This document shows positions 10,691 through 22,247 of a DNA stretch of 64,000 nucleotides, in pieces. This stretch comes from Catonia carolina (taxonomy: Eukaryota; Arthropoda; Insecta; Hemiptera; Achilidae): NCBI GenBank assembly GCA_035578175.1, contig JAQMRL010000008.1:10020883-10084882 (forward strand), given 5' to 3'. The first letter of the stretch is position 1; each line of letters starts with the position of its first letter. The notes beneath the pieces were generated by a model that saw only the letters and a list, made by a program, of their open reading frames with translations, did no database searches and was not told the DNA's origin. The translations under genes were made by a program, and so were the position numbers.

Positions 10691-11280
10691 TTTTATATAA
10701 TGTGTAATATTATGGGAATAAATAAATTATTTTTAATATTATTTATTTTTTAAGACATTCGGCCATTTGTTTTTTGACAGCAACACGATCCACCGTACAG
10801 TGGGCGGGAATAAAATTACAAGTTTTTAATAAAATTCATAAAAACGTTAGAACAATCCGTTATTTGAATGAGATCATATAATACAGGAGGCGTTGTTACC
10901 GGTTACTCCTGGGTTCAGACCACTTTTCTTATATGTACCAATTAAGTTGAGCTACCTTTTTCAATTTTCTATAACAGACTCAACCGAGTAAGTTTGTGTC
11001 TCATAGAACGGATAATAATTAAACCAGACTTTTATAATAACACTATATTCTAATAAATAAAATTTCTTTGCATACATAGCTACAATAACTCTGTAAGAAG
11101 TTTCGATTAATCGTTGATTGTAATCGATTTAATTCAGATTGCTTTCTTGCAGGGTAGGCTACTTAATTTATTGTACACAATTAATGTACGTACAAGATCG
11201 TGTGTTGGTCATACAGTAATTAACACCTCTGCTTTATATAAAATATTTCTTGCAAATATTTGCAATACTTTAATTTCCTT
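10691..11280. other. No gene recognised
   Basis: AT-rich sequence between H3 and a SINE1. No credible coding region or known family. Confidence 0.4.
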
Positions 11281-11605
11281 TTTTTTTTATTCCTAATTTG
11301 TGTACGTTGCAATCTGTTCAATTTAGAACAATAAGCAACCCCATGACACAATGAGATGAAGATGATGTGTATGACGTGTAAATGAGGTGTAGTCTTGTAC
11401 AGACCCAGGCCGACCATTCCTGAGAGAGAATGGTTAATTAAACCCCAACCATCAAAGTACACCGGTAACCACTGTCTAGTATTCAAATCCGCATAAAAGT
11501 AACTACATTTACTTGGATTTGAACCAGGAACCTTTGTCTCCGAAAATCAGCTGTTAAACAGCTGATTTTGGCGACAACTTTACCTCTAGACCAACCCGGT
11601 GGGTC
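11281..11605 (-). mobile_element. SINE1 copy, reverse orientation
   Basis: Complete ~325-bp copy with its A-rich tail at 11281 and its tRNA-like head ending cccggtgggtc at 11605. The duplication aatttcctt is at 11272-11280 and 11606-11614. Confidence 0.85.
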
Positions 11606-11732
11606 AATTTCCTTATGGCTTCGAAAATATATAATCTGATTTTTGAGGATATATTTGTTAACAGGACTTATCAGGGTAGGAAAAGGTTGTTTATTGAAAA
11701 ATTATTTGAAATTCCAAATTTGGAAATATTTT

Positions 11733-12644
11733 TACTTTCTCTTGCCTATATGAATATATAGGAAGGAAAGTATTGTTTTCATGTCGATTTTAACGCATCC
11801 ACTCTTCACCGGATCTACACGTTTTCAGACCTCTTGAACCCAAAAAACATATTTTTAGCGATAGATCTGTTTATGTGTGTGTTTGTAAAAAAAATATCTC
11901 AAGAACGGAACATCGTACGAACTTTAAACTTAAGTTAGTTACTACTACCAAACCCGACACGAACATTTTCATCAAAATCGGTCAACCGGAAGTAGTAGTT
12001 TTTCGTGTAATTGTTCACTTTTTTGCGATTTTCTCAAAAACGGCTCTTACAATTTTTTTTAAAATCGCCTCATTTGCTACATTTTTTATGCGCTACAAGA
12101 TAGGGTAGGCGTCACGTCTGCTGAAGTTCTAGGAGAGGCTTTTTTCACGCAAAAATAATTGTTTTTTTTTTATATTACGACTTTAATATGGACTCTAGCA
12201 TAAAAATGTATATAACAAAAATTTAGAGAATTTAAAATCCCACAACTTTTATTTCAAACATTTCTTTGTATAACGCTTAGTTTAGCAATAATTAGCGATT
12301 TTCAGTTTTTCTCACGAAAACGTGTAAAAAATCGATTTTTTTAAAGATTTCGGACTTAGTATACATTTTACGACAAAAGAGTATAATAAAATTTATACGA
12401 AATTATTTTATTTAGAGCATTTTTCTCTACATAGCCTCGTTTAGCGTGAAAGAGTGATTATCCGTATTTTTAAGCCAAACTGAGGTCGATTTTCATTTTG
12501 CGCCCTTCACTCATGATTAAAATAATATTATGTTTTTGAGGTTAGTTTCATGTTTATTTCTAATGTTTTATTACTAATGTTAGGTTATATTGGTCATTTA
12601 TTTCATTGGCAAGAGAAAGTCGAGTAAGTGTTTCACACCAAATG
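11733..12644 (+). mobile_element. Family H copy 4, diverged
   Basis: Both ends are present, the TG tract is nearly gone and substitutions are many, so it is an old copy. A possible 9-bp repeat ggaaatatt lies just outside both ends; if real it would argue against a strictly TT-targeting mechanism. Confidence 0.65.
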
Positions 12645-12920
12645 AGGAAATATTCTTTTCAACTATTGATCAGCTTCCTTCTTTAATGATGTACTACATA
12701 AATAATATTAATATTTACTAACTTTTAATATTCCTTAAATAATTTTCTTTCATTGAATCTGTATATAAATTATTTAATTTTTGTGTTTTATTTCAAATAA
12801 AGTTGTGTATCATAGTTCATAATACATTTATTTTCTTTTATTTGTATGTGGCTGAATGAGAGAAATTTTTTTTTTTATTTGTTTTTTTTATTGTATTTTT
12901 CTTCAGAACGTTTGAAGTAT

Positions 12921-13246
12921 TTTTTTTTATTCCTAATTTGTGTATATTGCAATCTGTTCAATTTAGAACAATAAGCAACCCCATGACCCAATGAGATGAA
13001 GATGATGTGTATGACGTGTAAATGAGGTGTAGTCTTGTACAGACCCAGGCCGACCATTCCTGAGAGAGTATGGTTAATTAAACCCCAACCATCAAAGTAC
13101 ACCGGTAACCACTGTCTAGTATTCAAATCCGTATAAAAGTAACTACATTTACTAGGATTTGAACCAGGAATCTTTGTCTCCGAAAATCAGCTGTTAAACA
13201 GCTGATTTTGGTGACGACTTTACCTCTAGACCAACCCGGTGGGTCT
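12921..13246 (-). mobile_element. SINE1 copy, reverse orientation
   Basis: Complete copy of ~325 bp. The duplication tttgaagtat flanks it at 12911-12920 and 13247-13256. The tRNA-like boxes are conserved near 13150-13240. Confidence 0.85.
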
Positions 13247-13389
13247 TTTGAAGTATGCACACAATTATTTACAGTGTATTTTTGTTCGTTTTGTTTTTTT
13301 GCACTTATTATCTTTTTTATCGTTTCGTTTTTAAGTTCATTACTAAGTAATGGAAACCTCCAAGACAGGATTAACCTTTGAAGGTAACC

Positions 13390-13687
13390 GCCGTTGTAAG
13401 CATTTTACGACAAAAGTGTAGTATATAATTAAATTTGTAGGAAATTAAAATATCCACAACTTTCATGTAAAACATTTTTCTCTACTGAGCTCTACTTTGG
13501 GTCAGAGTGATTTTCCGTATTTTTAAGCCAAACTAAGGTTGGTTTTCATTTTGTACCATTCACTCATGATTAAAATTAGATTATGTTTTTTGAGGTTAGT
13601 TTTTCGTTTATTTCTAATGTTAGGATATATTATTCATTATTAACATTGGCAAGAGAAAGTCATATGAGTGTTTCACACCAGATTATT
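13390..13687 (+). mobile_element. Family H 3' fragment
   Basis: Only the last ~300 bp of H are present, from cattttacgacaaaagtg to the hairpin and cagatt. 5'-truncated or deleted. Confidence 0.65.
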
Positions 13688-14219
13688 TTTTCTTTGGTTC
13701 AAGGGTCTGAAATTGTGTATTTTAAGTGAAATCTCATTTCCGAAAAATATACATGAAAACCATTTTTTCTTCCCTGAATAATCATATAGGGTGGAGAAAT
13801 TAAAAATTAAAGGCACCTGTAAAAATCATTTTTACATGATATGTAAACAAAGTTTGAACACCCCAATGATGTGTAATAAAAACCGGAACAAAGTACCGAC
13901 GTAATTGATTGTTAAATGTATTTTATAATCCTGAACAAAGTTACGATGAACAAGAATATTACATAAAACCGGATTTGAACAGCAGTTATTTATGAGAAGT
14001 CTTATGCGATAGTACAAAAGTGTTGTGGTTTTTAATTTTTTCTTACTTCTTTCAATTTATGTTAATAAAATTTGTATAAAAAAATAAGAATATTCCGTTA
14101 GTTAGATCAGATCGTTTAAACTAAAAGGAAAGGCGGTGTTTACCGGTTATTCGGTTCATGCAGACGACATTGTACGTCATTACACTTGCTCGGTTGTGCT
14201 ACTGTTTTATTGTATTAAT
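13688..14219. other. No gene recognised
   Basis: AT-rich stretch without recognisable genes or repeats. Confidence 0.4.
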
Positions 14220-14345
14220 GTTGTTGTTTAGGTCATTATTCGACAGGCTGGTTTGAACCTGTAGAGGTTTTACTAAGTAAAACGAGAAATGAAGTGGTTT
14301 ACCAATGCCTTCCTCACTGAGTGGAAAAGTACACTTATCAGCATG
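14220..14345 (-). mobile_element. Family Y 3' fragment
   Basis: About 125 bp of the Y tail end in reverse orientation, broken off at atcagcatg and fused directly to a W fragment. Confidence 0.65.
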
Positions 14346-14374
14346 TGTCTATTTTATTAAGCGGAATCGAATGA

Positions 14375-14565
14375 CACTATTTTTATTTCCAAGTTCCGAC
14401 TTTGATTTCTTAACTTCCGGTTTTGGGCTACTTTCGGTCAAAAACCGGAACTTCAAACCCAATCCAGGCCCAATAACTTTTTATGAAGATTACGAATCCG
14501 AAAACTGTTTGTAGTTTTCTCTTGCAGTTTATTACATCTGGGTGTAACGGACGGACGGACAGAGA
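14375..14565 (+). repeat. Family W fragment
   Basis: The segment matches one unit of the 134-bp array at 53278-54330: acttccggttttgggc, gaagattacgaatccgaaaa, then ggtgtaacggacggacggac. It shows that W existed as a dispersed element outside the array. Confidence 0.6.
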
Positions 14566-14568
14566 AAA

Positions 14569-14962
14569 ATTGTTGTTTAGGTCATCAGCCAAAAAGCTGG
14601 TTTGAACCTGTAGAGGTTTTACTAAGTAAATCAAGGAGTGAGGTGGTTTACCATTGCCTTCCTCACTGAGTGGAAAAGTACACTTATCAGCATGCCAGGC
14701 CCTCTGAAAAGCACATATTTTCCACTCTGCAAATGACACCTTCACTTCATTCACCACAGGGTCTGGCTGTTTAATGAAATTCATTACTTTCAGAGTAGAT
14801 AACTCTGATTAGTGTCTTTTACACCTCTGCCTCTTCTGCTCTTAAATGATTCAGTCATTTAATTGGCTGACCATGTGATAAGAAACAGAACTATTTATTT
14901 TAGCCCTGCAACTAACAGATTGAGTGTAAATAATTTGACACTCCACTTGACAGTTATGGGCA
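14569..14962 (-). mobile_element. Retroposon Y4, near full length
   Basis: Reverse-orientation copy from attgttgtttagg to ttatgggca. The internal reading frame (PDPVVNEVKVSFAEWK and onward) is uninterrupted here for more than 100 codons. Confidence 0.75.
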
Positions 14963-15932
14963 GAGAGGTTAAGTAAAACGAGGAATGAGGTGGTTTATGG
15001 TAGCTTTCCTCACTGGGGGGTAAAGTATACTTATCAGCATGTCGGGCTCTCCGAAAAGTATCTAACCTCCACTCTGTAAATGTAGGCCTATAATGAAATT
15101 CATTACTTTCGGAGGAGATAACTATGACTAGTGTTTTTTTACACGTGTACCTCTTTTGTTTCAAAATGCTTCAAAGGGTTCAGAAATATGTCAATAGTTT
15201 TGGAAATAAAATTATTTTTAAAAGATTTTGTTTAGTTTAATTTTGTTCAGGTCATCAGCTGAAAGGCTGGTTTAAACCTCTGAATCCTAAACAAAACGAG
15301 GAATATGGAGGTTTACCCTTTTCCTTCCTCACTGGATGGTAAAGTATGCTTATCAGCATGTCGGGCTCTCCGAAAAGTATCTAACCTTCACTCTGTAAAT
15401 GACACCTTCACTTGATTCACCAAAAGATCCGGCTGTATAATAAAATTCATTACTTTCAGAGGAGATAACTCTGACTAGTGTTTTTTACACCTGTACCTCT
15501 TTTGTTCCAAAATGCTTCGAAGGGTTCAGAAATATGTCAATAGTTTTGGAAATAAAATTATTTTTAAAATATTTTGTTTAGTTTAATTTTGTTTAGGTCA
15601 TCAGCCAAAAGGCTGGTTTGAACCTCTGGATCCTAAACAAAACGAGGAATATGGAGGTTTACCCTTTTCCTTCCTCACTGAATGGTAAAGTATGCTTATC
15701 AGCATGTCGGGCTCTCCGAAAAGTATCTAATCTTCACTCTGTAAATGACATCTTCACTTCATTCCTCACAAAATCCGGCTGTATAATGGAAGTCATTACT
15801 CTCAGAGAAGATAACTCTGACTAGTATTTTTTTACATCTGTACCTCTTTTGTTCCTGAATACTTTGAAAGGTTCAGCAATATGACTCTAGTTTTTAAATA
15901 AAATTATTTTTAAAAGATTTTATTCAGTTTAA
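14963..15932 (-). repeat. Head-to-tail array of Y-derived units, ~346-bp period
   Basis: The landmark ggttcagaaatatg or its close variant recurs at 15178, 15523 and 15870, giving periods of 345 and 347 bp. Each unit joins a Y segment lacking its 5' end to the same AT-rich linker. The shared junction means the units arose by tandem duplication, not by separate insertions. Confidence 0.7.
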
Positions 15933-16322
15933 TGTTGTTAAGGTTATCACCCAAAAAGTTGGTTTGAACCTCTAGAGGCTTTACTGAGTAAAACGAGGAG
16001 TGAGGTGGTTTACTATTGCCTTCCTCACTGAGTTGAAAGAATATGCTTATCAGCATGCCAGACCCTACGAAAAACACCCAATTTCCACCCTGAAAAAGAC
16101 ATTTTTACTTCATTCACCACAGGGTCTGGCTGTACAGTGAAATTCATTACTCTAAGAGGAGACAACTCTGGCTAGTGTCTTTTACACCTCTATTTCTTCT
16201 ATTCTTAAATTTTTCAGTCATATAATTGACCATGTGATAAGAAACAGAACTATTTGTTTGTAGCCCTGGAACCAACAGATCGAGTGCAATTAATTTAACT
16301 TTACACCTGCCCGTTATGGGCA
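15933..16322 (-). mobile_element. Retroposon Y copy closing the array
   Basis: This copy extends to the full Y 5' end (cccgttatgggca), unlike the array units, so it may be the original element from which the array grew. Confidence 0.65.
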
Positions 16323-16725
16323 AATTGGTTTTACCTAATATACTATTAAAAAGTGATTACAGGCCATAAAATGTTGAAAGCACTGTAAAAAAAACTTATA
16401 GAAAATGTCAAATAATGTCACAAAACCTACAGAAAAATAAACCGGAGAAAATAAAAAGAAACCTTTTATAATTTAGCATTTATTGTAAGAAATACAAAAT
16501 AGTAAATGCTATAAATAAATTTGTCGTAACTATTACAGTAAAAAGCTCATCCTCGTTCTTTGCAACCGGTTTAAATTCTTACTGCAAAAATTATTATTAT
16601 TATTATTATTATTTCATATTTTTTATACCTTCATGTGGCCTACATGAGTTTAAATACAACCACAGCTTTAACCCACTTCTAAATCCACTATTTTGTTTTA
16701 TTTTTATCATAGAAAGAAAAAAAAT
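16323..16725. other. No gene; short (ATT)n tract
   Basis: AT-rich DNA with an (ATT)n microsatellite at about 16589-16611. Nothing else recognised. Confidence 0.5.
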
Positions 16726-17590
16726 GTATTAAATACCACTTAAATGATCAAATTTCCTCAATTTTTGTGTTAGTCATATTAGGTTACGAAAAAACCAATT
16801 AATTTAGTTCAATTTTTTCCCTGACGATCAAGTTTTTTTCGTGAGAAAAAAATAGAAAACTGCTAATTACCGCTAAACTAAGCGTTATACAAAAAAATGT
16901 TTGAAATAAAAGTTTTAGGATTCTCTACAAATTTTATTTTTATACATTTTTGCGCTGAAATGCATATTAATTCCGCAATCTTAAAAAAACAATTTTTTTA
17001 CGTGGAAACAGCCTCACCAAGAATTTCAGCACAAATGGCGCCTACCCTATCTTGTAGAGTATAAAAAATTTAGTAAACCAGGCGATTTAAAAACAAAAAA
17101 ATCGTAGGACCAGTTTTCGAGAAAATCGCAAAAAAAGTGAAAAATTACACGAATAAACTACTACTTCCGGTAAACCGATTTTGATGAAAATATTCGTGTC
17201 GGGTCCGGTATTGGTATGTAACTTAAGTTTCAAGTTCGTACAATGTTCCGTTCTTAAGATATTTTGTTCACACACGTCTGTGTGTGAACAGAATATTTTA
17301 AGTTGATTTGCTGGTGTGTGTGTCTACACACACACACACCAATCGCTAAAAACATGTTTTTTGGGTTCAGGAGGTCTGAAAACGTGTAGATCCGGTGAAA
17401 ACTCGATTTCTAAAAATAGACATGAAAACAATACTTTCCTTCCTATATACTCAAATAGGCAAGAGAGAGTAAAAAAACGTATCAAGTACCACTTAAATGA
17501 TCAATTTCCACAATTTTTTTGTTAGTCTTATTATGTTACAAAAAAAAACAATTAATTTAGTTCAATGTTTTCCCTGACGATCAAGTTTTA
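16726..17590 (-). repeat. Truncated H copy between 112-bp direct repeats
   Basis: The H sequence runs at about 16838-17472 in reverse, lacks the 3' third, and carries a broken TG tract with a small rearrangement at 17268-17340. On both sides lies the same ~112-bp sequence (16726-16837 and 17479-17590), roughly 88% alike by eye. The repeats do not belong to H. Confidence 0.65.
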
Positions 17591-17796
17591 ACCCTTTGTA
17601 AATGGAATCAGTTGATGTCACAGACTCGTATAAATTATGAGTAGAGTACAATTTTTTTAGAAAAATGTGTTTTTCGGATAGAAAACTCTCCTAAACCATT
17701 CCTAAAATAATTATTTTAAATCAAATTGAAATTTTGGTCCTTTTTGATTACTGTGAAATGTGTAAAGCTGGGTTTAAGATGCTATAATATCCAGAT

Positions 17797-17872
17797 CCTG
17801 GCCGGGAATCGAACCCGAAGTCTACTGCTTTGTAGCCCACCACCCTGACCACTAGGCCGCAGATGTGGTCAT
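17797..17872 (-). mobile_element. tRNA-like SINE3 head fragment
   Basis: Read in reverse, it has an A-box-like ggcctagtggtcagggt and an exact B-box ggttcgattcc, followed by cggccaggatctgg. The same post-box words occur at 45042-45140 and 61500-61560. No sound cloverleaf forms, so I call it a SINE head, not a tRNA gene. Confidence 0.5.
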
Positions 17873-17875
17873 ATT

Positions 17876-17876
17876 C

Positions 17877-17913
<37 letters not shown>

Positions 17914-17914
17914 T
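17876..17914. repeat. (ATT)n microsatellite
   Basis: About twelve perfect ATT/TTA units in a row. Confidence 0.9.
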
Positions 17915-17919
17915 GCGTA

Positions 17920-18080
17920 CAGTCCCCTTAAGGAGAGCGCTAAAAACACAAAAATCTAGCTCTTGGTGGTGGCTCTGTTCCTCCTTTTAGGTTCCCAAAA
18001 ACCTTTCATCCTCTCACTTTGCGCCTTTTTCTCTTCGTCTGTCCATTTTCGCCCACTTCTTTTGGCTTTTCATTTATATA
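17920..18080 (-). pseudogene. LINE C-terminal tail fragment
   Basis: The minus strand encodes SGRKWTDEEKKAQSERMKGF and a short basic tail. This basic helix resembles the extreme C-terminus of insect non-LTR reverse transcriptases, and a similar tail lies at 18845-18970. A small, isolated remnant. Confidence 0.4.
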
Positions 18081-18093
18081 ATTACTTTATTTT

Positions 18094-18478
18094 CCCATAA
18101 CAAGCAGGTGGATTGTTAAATTATTTGCATTGCCAGTCACAGAGCTACAAAAAATAGTTCTGTTTCTTATCACATAGTCACCCAATCACATGACTGAAGC
18201 ATTTAAGAACAAAGAGATAGTGGTATAAAAGACGCTTTTCAGAGTTATCTATCTCCTCTGAGAGTAATGAATTTTATTATACAGTCAGACCCTGTGGTGG
18301 ATAAAAAACGACGATATAATTTGCAGAGTGGAAAGTAGATGCTTTTCAAAGATCCCGCCATGCTGATAAGCGTACATTTCAACTCAGTGAGGAAGGCAAT
18401 GGTAAACCACCGCACTCCTCGTTATACTTAGTTAAGCCTCTAGAAGTTCAAACCAGCCTTTTCGGCTGAGGTTCTGGT
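18094..18478 (+). mobile_element. Retroposon Y5, near full length
   Basis: Runs from cccataacaagcaggtgg to the hairpin cagcc-tttt-cggctg. Its tail is replaced by a W fragment, so the 3' end is lost. Confidence 0.7.
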
Positions 18479-18800
18479 TTAGACCGGAAGTGACCTAAAA
18501 TGGAAAGTCAAGAAATCGAAGTCGGAATTTGGAAACAAAAATTGTGTGAATCGATTCCTCTTAAATAGTACATACAAAAATTATTGGGTTTGAAGTTTTG
18601 GTTTCAACTGAAAGTGGCCTAAAACCGGAAATTTGAGAAATCAAAGTCGGAATTTAGAAACAAACATTGCGTCATTCGATCCCTCTTAAATAGTAGATAC
18701 AGATATCACTAATTTTTTAAGCTTAATTTTATTAGTCAAATGTAAGCCTATTAAAAAATTGCCACCAGCCATGAGTCTCATGAGAGGGTTTTTTTTGTTT
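18479..18800 (-). repeat. Family W fragment, two tandem units
   Basis: Two reverse-orientation W units contain ccggaagtgacctaaaa and aaagtcggaattt, ending in ttgccaccagccatgag. The same end occurs at 24120-24330. W therefore shows a tendency to tandem duplication outside its long array. Confidence 0.55.
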
Positions 18801-18844
18801 TGTTTTTTTTTTACTTTTAAGACCTCATAAGATCACTCTAGATC

Positions 18845-19570
18845 AAGTTTAGGTCTGCTACAGTGTTGGGTTTCTTTGAAAAGCGCGCTCTCCTAAGCGT
18901 GTCTTCCTTTCGTTTGGCCCACATTTTCTTAAAACGTTCCGATCTCTGTTTCCGGTCTTTGTCGGTAAACACCCTATTGTACACTCTTCTGGTTTTTTGG
19001 TTCGAATGTTACTATATTAGTCTTGACTAGTTGGTTGTACTTAGCTGATTTTGTTAGCAGATCTTGTTTAGTGATTCCAAGTTCCTCCATATCCCGCTGT
19101 ACATCCTTCAGCCACCTAGGTCTCGACGCCTTATTCCAAAAATGGTTGATCAGCCGGTTCACAAGTCTGGACTTTTCGGCTCTGAGTATGTGTCCTTGGA
19201 ATGATATTTCTTTCTTTCTAAAGTTATTTGTTAGTGGGGGGATTAGTTTGTAGATTTCTTTGTTTGGGATTAACCGCCACTGTCCTTCCACCATGTGCTA
19301 TTTGTTTATGCACTTCCTAAGTATTTTTCTTTCTATTTTCTCGATTTTATCGGTGTCTCCTAAGCGATATTACCCGAATAACGTTTCGCTAGAATAGTGG
19401 ATTCCTGGGAGAACCACTGTTTTGTAGTTTTTTTAGTTTAGTTTTGGTTGACAGACATTTCTTGTTGTAGATGTTTTGAGTTATCAGAGATTTCTTGAAT
19501 GTATCAATTTTTTCTTGCCATATGGGTATTTCATTGAGACAATTAGTTATGATTTCTCCGAGATAGGGAT
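18845..19570 (-). pseudogene. LINE reverse transcriptase C-terminal region, decayed
   Basis: Minus-strand pieces read LGEIITNCLNEIPIWQEKI, then ISFQGHILRAEKSRLVNRLI, then RPRWLKDVQRDMEELGI, ending KQRSERFKKMWAKRKE. The F.GHI.R....RL..R.I and W...V..D...LGI patterns are typical of the region after the RT domain in insect non-LTR elements. Stops and frameshifts are present and the polymerase core is missing. The longest open part is 18974-19294. Confidence 0.6.
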
Positions 19571-19598
19571 TTTATTTTAAATTATTTACATTGGCAAG

Positions 19599-19997
19599 CG
19601 CCCATAACAGACAGGTGGGGTGTCAAATTATTTACATTCATTCTGTTCGTTCCAGGGCTAAAATAAATAGTTCTGTTTCTTATCACATGGTCAGCCAATT
19701 TAATGACTGAATCATATAAGAACAGAAGAGATAGAGGTGTAAAAGATACTAATCAGAGATATCTCCTCTGAAAGTAATGAATTTCATTATACAGCCAGAC
19801 CCTGTGGTGAATGAAGTGAAGGTTTCATTTTTACAGAGTAGAAAATATGTCCTTTTCAGAGGGCCCGGCATGCTGATAAGCATACTTTTCCACTCGGTGA
19901 GGAAGGCAATGGTAAACCACCTCACTCCTCGTTTTACTTAGTAAAACCTCTGCAGGTTCAAACCAGCCTTTCGGCTGATCACCTAAACAACAACAAC
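19599..19997 (+). mobile_element. Retroposon Y6, full length, inside an H remnant
   Basis: The copy is 399 bp, flanked by an exact 11-bp duplication acattggcaag at 19588-19598 and 19998-20008. That target is the family H 3' motif, so Y6 landed in an H end. Confidence 0.85.
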
Positions 19998-19998
19998 A

Positions 19999-20040
19999 CA
20001 TTGGCAAGAGAAAGTTGTCTTAATGTTTCACATCAGATAT
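19999..20040 (+). repeat. Family H 3' end remnant
   Basis: Motif ggcaagagaaagttg and hairpin remnant following Y6; together with 19588-19598 it formed the Y6 target. Confidence 0.55.
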
Positions 20041-20990
20041 TTATTTATATATGTTCGTCCCAACTTTTTTTGCAGTCTCCTAAAAATCAACTACATTTAC
20101 TTCATAACATTCACACTGAAAAACACTTAAATATTTAAGTTTTAAAATAATACGAATTATTTTGTTAGGGGAAAAGAATAATAGCAATTTTTGAATGCAG
20201 TTAGTGATACTTTAAAAAAGTTAGAACTGCTTGAAAGAATGACATATCAATTTAACACTTGTAGACTTGAGAATGCATTTAATATAGTTGTACTATTCCA
20301 TAACAACAAAAAACGACATGGGCAACAAGTTTACTGTCAAGAACTTATCATCGCAAGTAAATTTAATTTTATGTTCTTCTTTTTTAACTTCCTTTACATT
20401 CTTTTCCATACATTTTAACTTATAAGTTGAACTTTGTCTATTAAAAGTTTATATAAAATTCCATTATATTTTTCATTGTTACAGTTGTCGTAACATCGTT
20501 TCAAAAGTGTATTCTGTAAAAATACAGTTATACAAAACTATCAGTATGTGCCATAAAACTATGTAACTGTTATATCATAAATTATAAAATATGTTATTTG
20601 TAGATAAAATAATAAATTTCGTAAATTGTTACCCGACATAAAATTTGAAATGTTGGTTTATTCAACCTTGTATTATTTGTATTGTCAACTTGTAACGTTG
20701 TAGCTTTGAAACAGTTATTGTCTCTTCTACCAGAAATCTATATCAAGATATCACTTCTGTTATTTAGTAAAAATTATTATTATTGTTATTATTATTATTA
20801 TTATTTTATATACTTGTTTGAGCTCTATATATAGTTTATAACGAGAAAGTGCAATGATCGTGAAATTTATATTCGGATTTCAACGGATTATCACTTTTCT
20901 TTCCCTGAAGCCAAAGAAGTAGGTTTCAAGAGGATAAATCTATAAAGAAATTTAATTGAACCGTTAAATAATAGTTTATAAATTAGATAT
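20041..20990. other. No gene recognised
   Basis: AT-rich stretch. An open frame at 20191-20418 has no ATG at its listed start and no recognisable domain. An (ATT)n-like tract lies near 20775-20805. Confidence 0.4.
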
Positions 20991-21646
20991 TTGCCCATAA
21001 CGGACAGGTGGAGTGTTAAATTAATTGCACGCGATCGGTTGGTTCCAGAGCTACAAAAAATAGTTCTGTTTCTTATCACATAATCAGCCAATTATATGAC
21101 TGAACTATTTAAGAAAAGAAGGTATAAACGTCGGTGTATAAGATTGCATTTGTGCTAGAGAGAGATAGTGATGGCTGGGTGAGGTACGTGGTGCAATAGT
21201 CATGCCTTTCTAAAAACATAATGTTAGTATAGTAATACTGACAGCTGATGTTTCACGTCATCATACTGTCAGTAACAACTATGACATATTATTTAAATTT
21301 ATATCAGCTGTTTCCTTTAATTTATGTTTTTAGGTTCTGTAGTACACATGTTCTGCGGATTGTATATACAAGTGCAATCTTATACGCCGGCATCAATAAA
21401 GGTTTAAATGACACTACTCAGGAGTTTTCTCCTGTGAGAGTAATGAATTTCACTATACAGCCAGACCCTGTGGTGAATGAAGTGAAGGTGTCATTTGCAG
21501 GGTGGAAAGTAAGTGCTTTCCGGAGGGTCCGGCATGCTGATAAGTATACTCTTTTAACTCGGTGAGGAAGGCAATATAAACCACCTCACTCCTCATTTTT
21601 ACTTAGTAAATCTCTGGAGGTTCAAACTAGACTTTCGGCCGATGAC
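20991..21646 (+). mobile_element. Retroposon Y7, split by V and PB2
   Basis: The Y sequence runs 20991-21139 and 21406-21646. Element V occupies the gap, and the TTAA at 21647 inside the Y tail holds PB2. The Y frame MNF.IQPDPVVNEVKVSF is visible in the second half. Confidence 0.75.
21140..21405. mobile_element. Element V, small inverted-repeat element
   Basis: Its ends share gtataagattgca and the inverse tgcaatcttatac. Flanking Y sequence shows ggtataaa and ggtttaaa, a possible 8-bp target duplication with one mismatch. A related segment lies at 49139-49300. Confidence 0.5.
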
Positions 21647-21650
21647 TTAA

Positions 21651-22243
21651 CCCTTTACAGAGCAGTACTACGAGGAATATACATGTTGTAAAATGTTAAA
21701 TTTGTTTCATAGGGACTTGAATAATATATTTCTAGTGCCAGAACATTAAGATATTTCTTTTTTTATGTTAAGCCCTGGTAAATATACTTACCAAGGAACG
21801 TTAATTGAAATGGGAATCACACAATGTTTAGTGGTAAGAATACTTATTAAAACAACTTATAGTAATATATTACGGAAAAATGTGCAGAATAAATTATCTT
21901 AACTTTATATTAGCATGAATGCGTGTTTTCCCGTAAAAAACTCGAATTTTCCAAGCACTGTACAAAAGTAACAACAAAACAACACGGTTGCGTACGCTGG
22001 TATGAATCCTTACCACATTCGTGTAACTCATGAAGTAAATGGTCGCTGCTCACTAATTTCGGAATGTGGAAAGCCTACTTTACCAGAGAATATCTATAAA
22101 ACACCAATAAATGGCAACAACCAACAACGAAACAACCATAAAATGCCAATTCTAATAGTATTTCAATTCAATAAAATGCTTATTCTTTAAAAAATCGACC
22201 TTATTGTCAGTGGTAAGTATACTTACCAAAGATTTATAAAGGG
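21651..22243. mobile_element. piggyBac-like non-autonomous element PB2
   Basis: TTAA flanks it at 21647-21650 and 22244-22247, and the ends read CCCTTTACAG and ATAAAGGG. The order is reversed relative to PB1. The palindrome GGTAAGTATACTTACC recurs near the right end (about 22211), with a one-base variant near the left (about 21777). No transposase. Confidence 0.85.
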
Positions 22244-22247
22244 TTAA

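Noticed and set aside
11733..12650. 9-bp target duplication (ggaaatatt) as the general rule for family H
   Set aside because: Only this copy shows it; copies 1, 2, 3, 8 and 14 have no such repeat, so it may be chance in AT-rich DNA.
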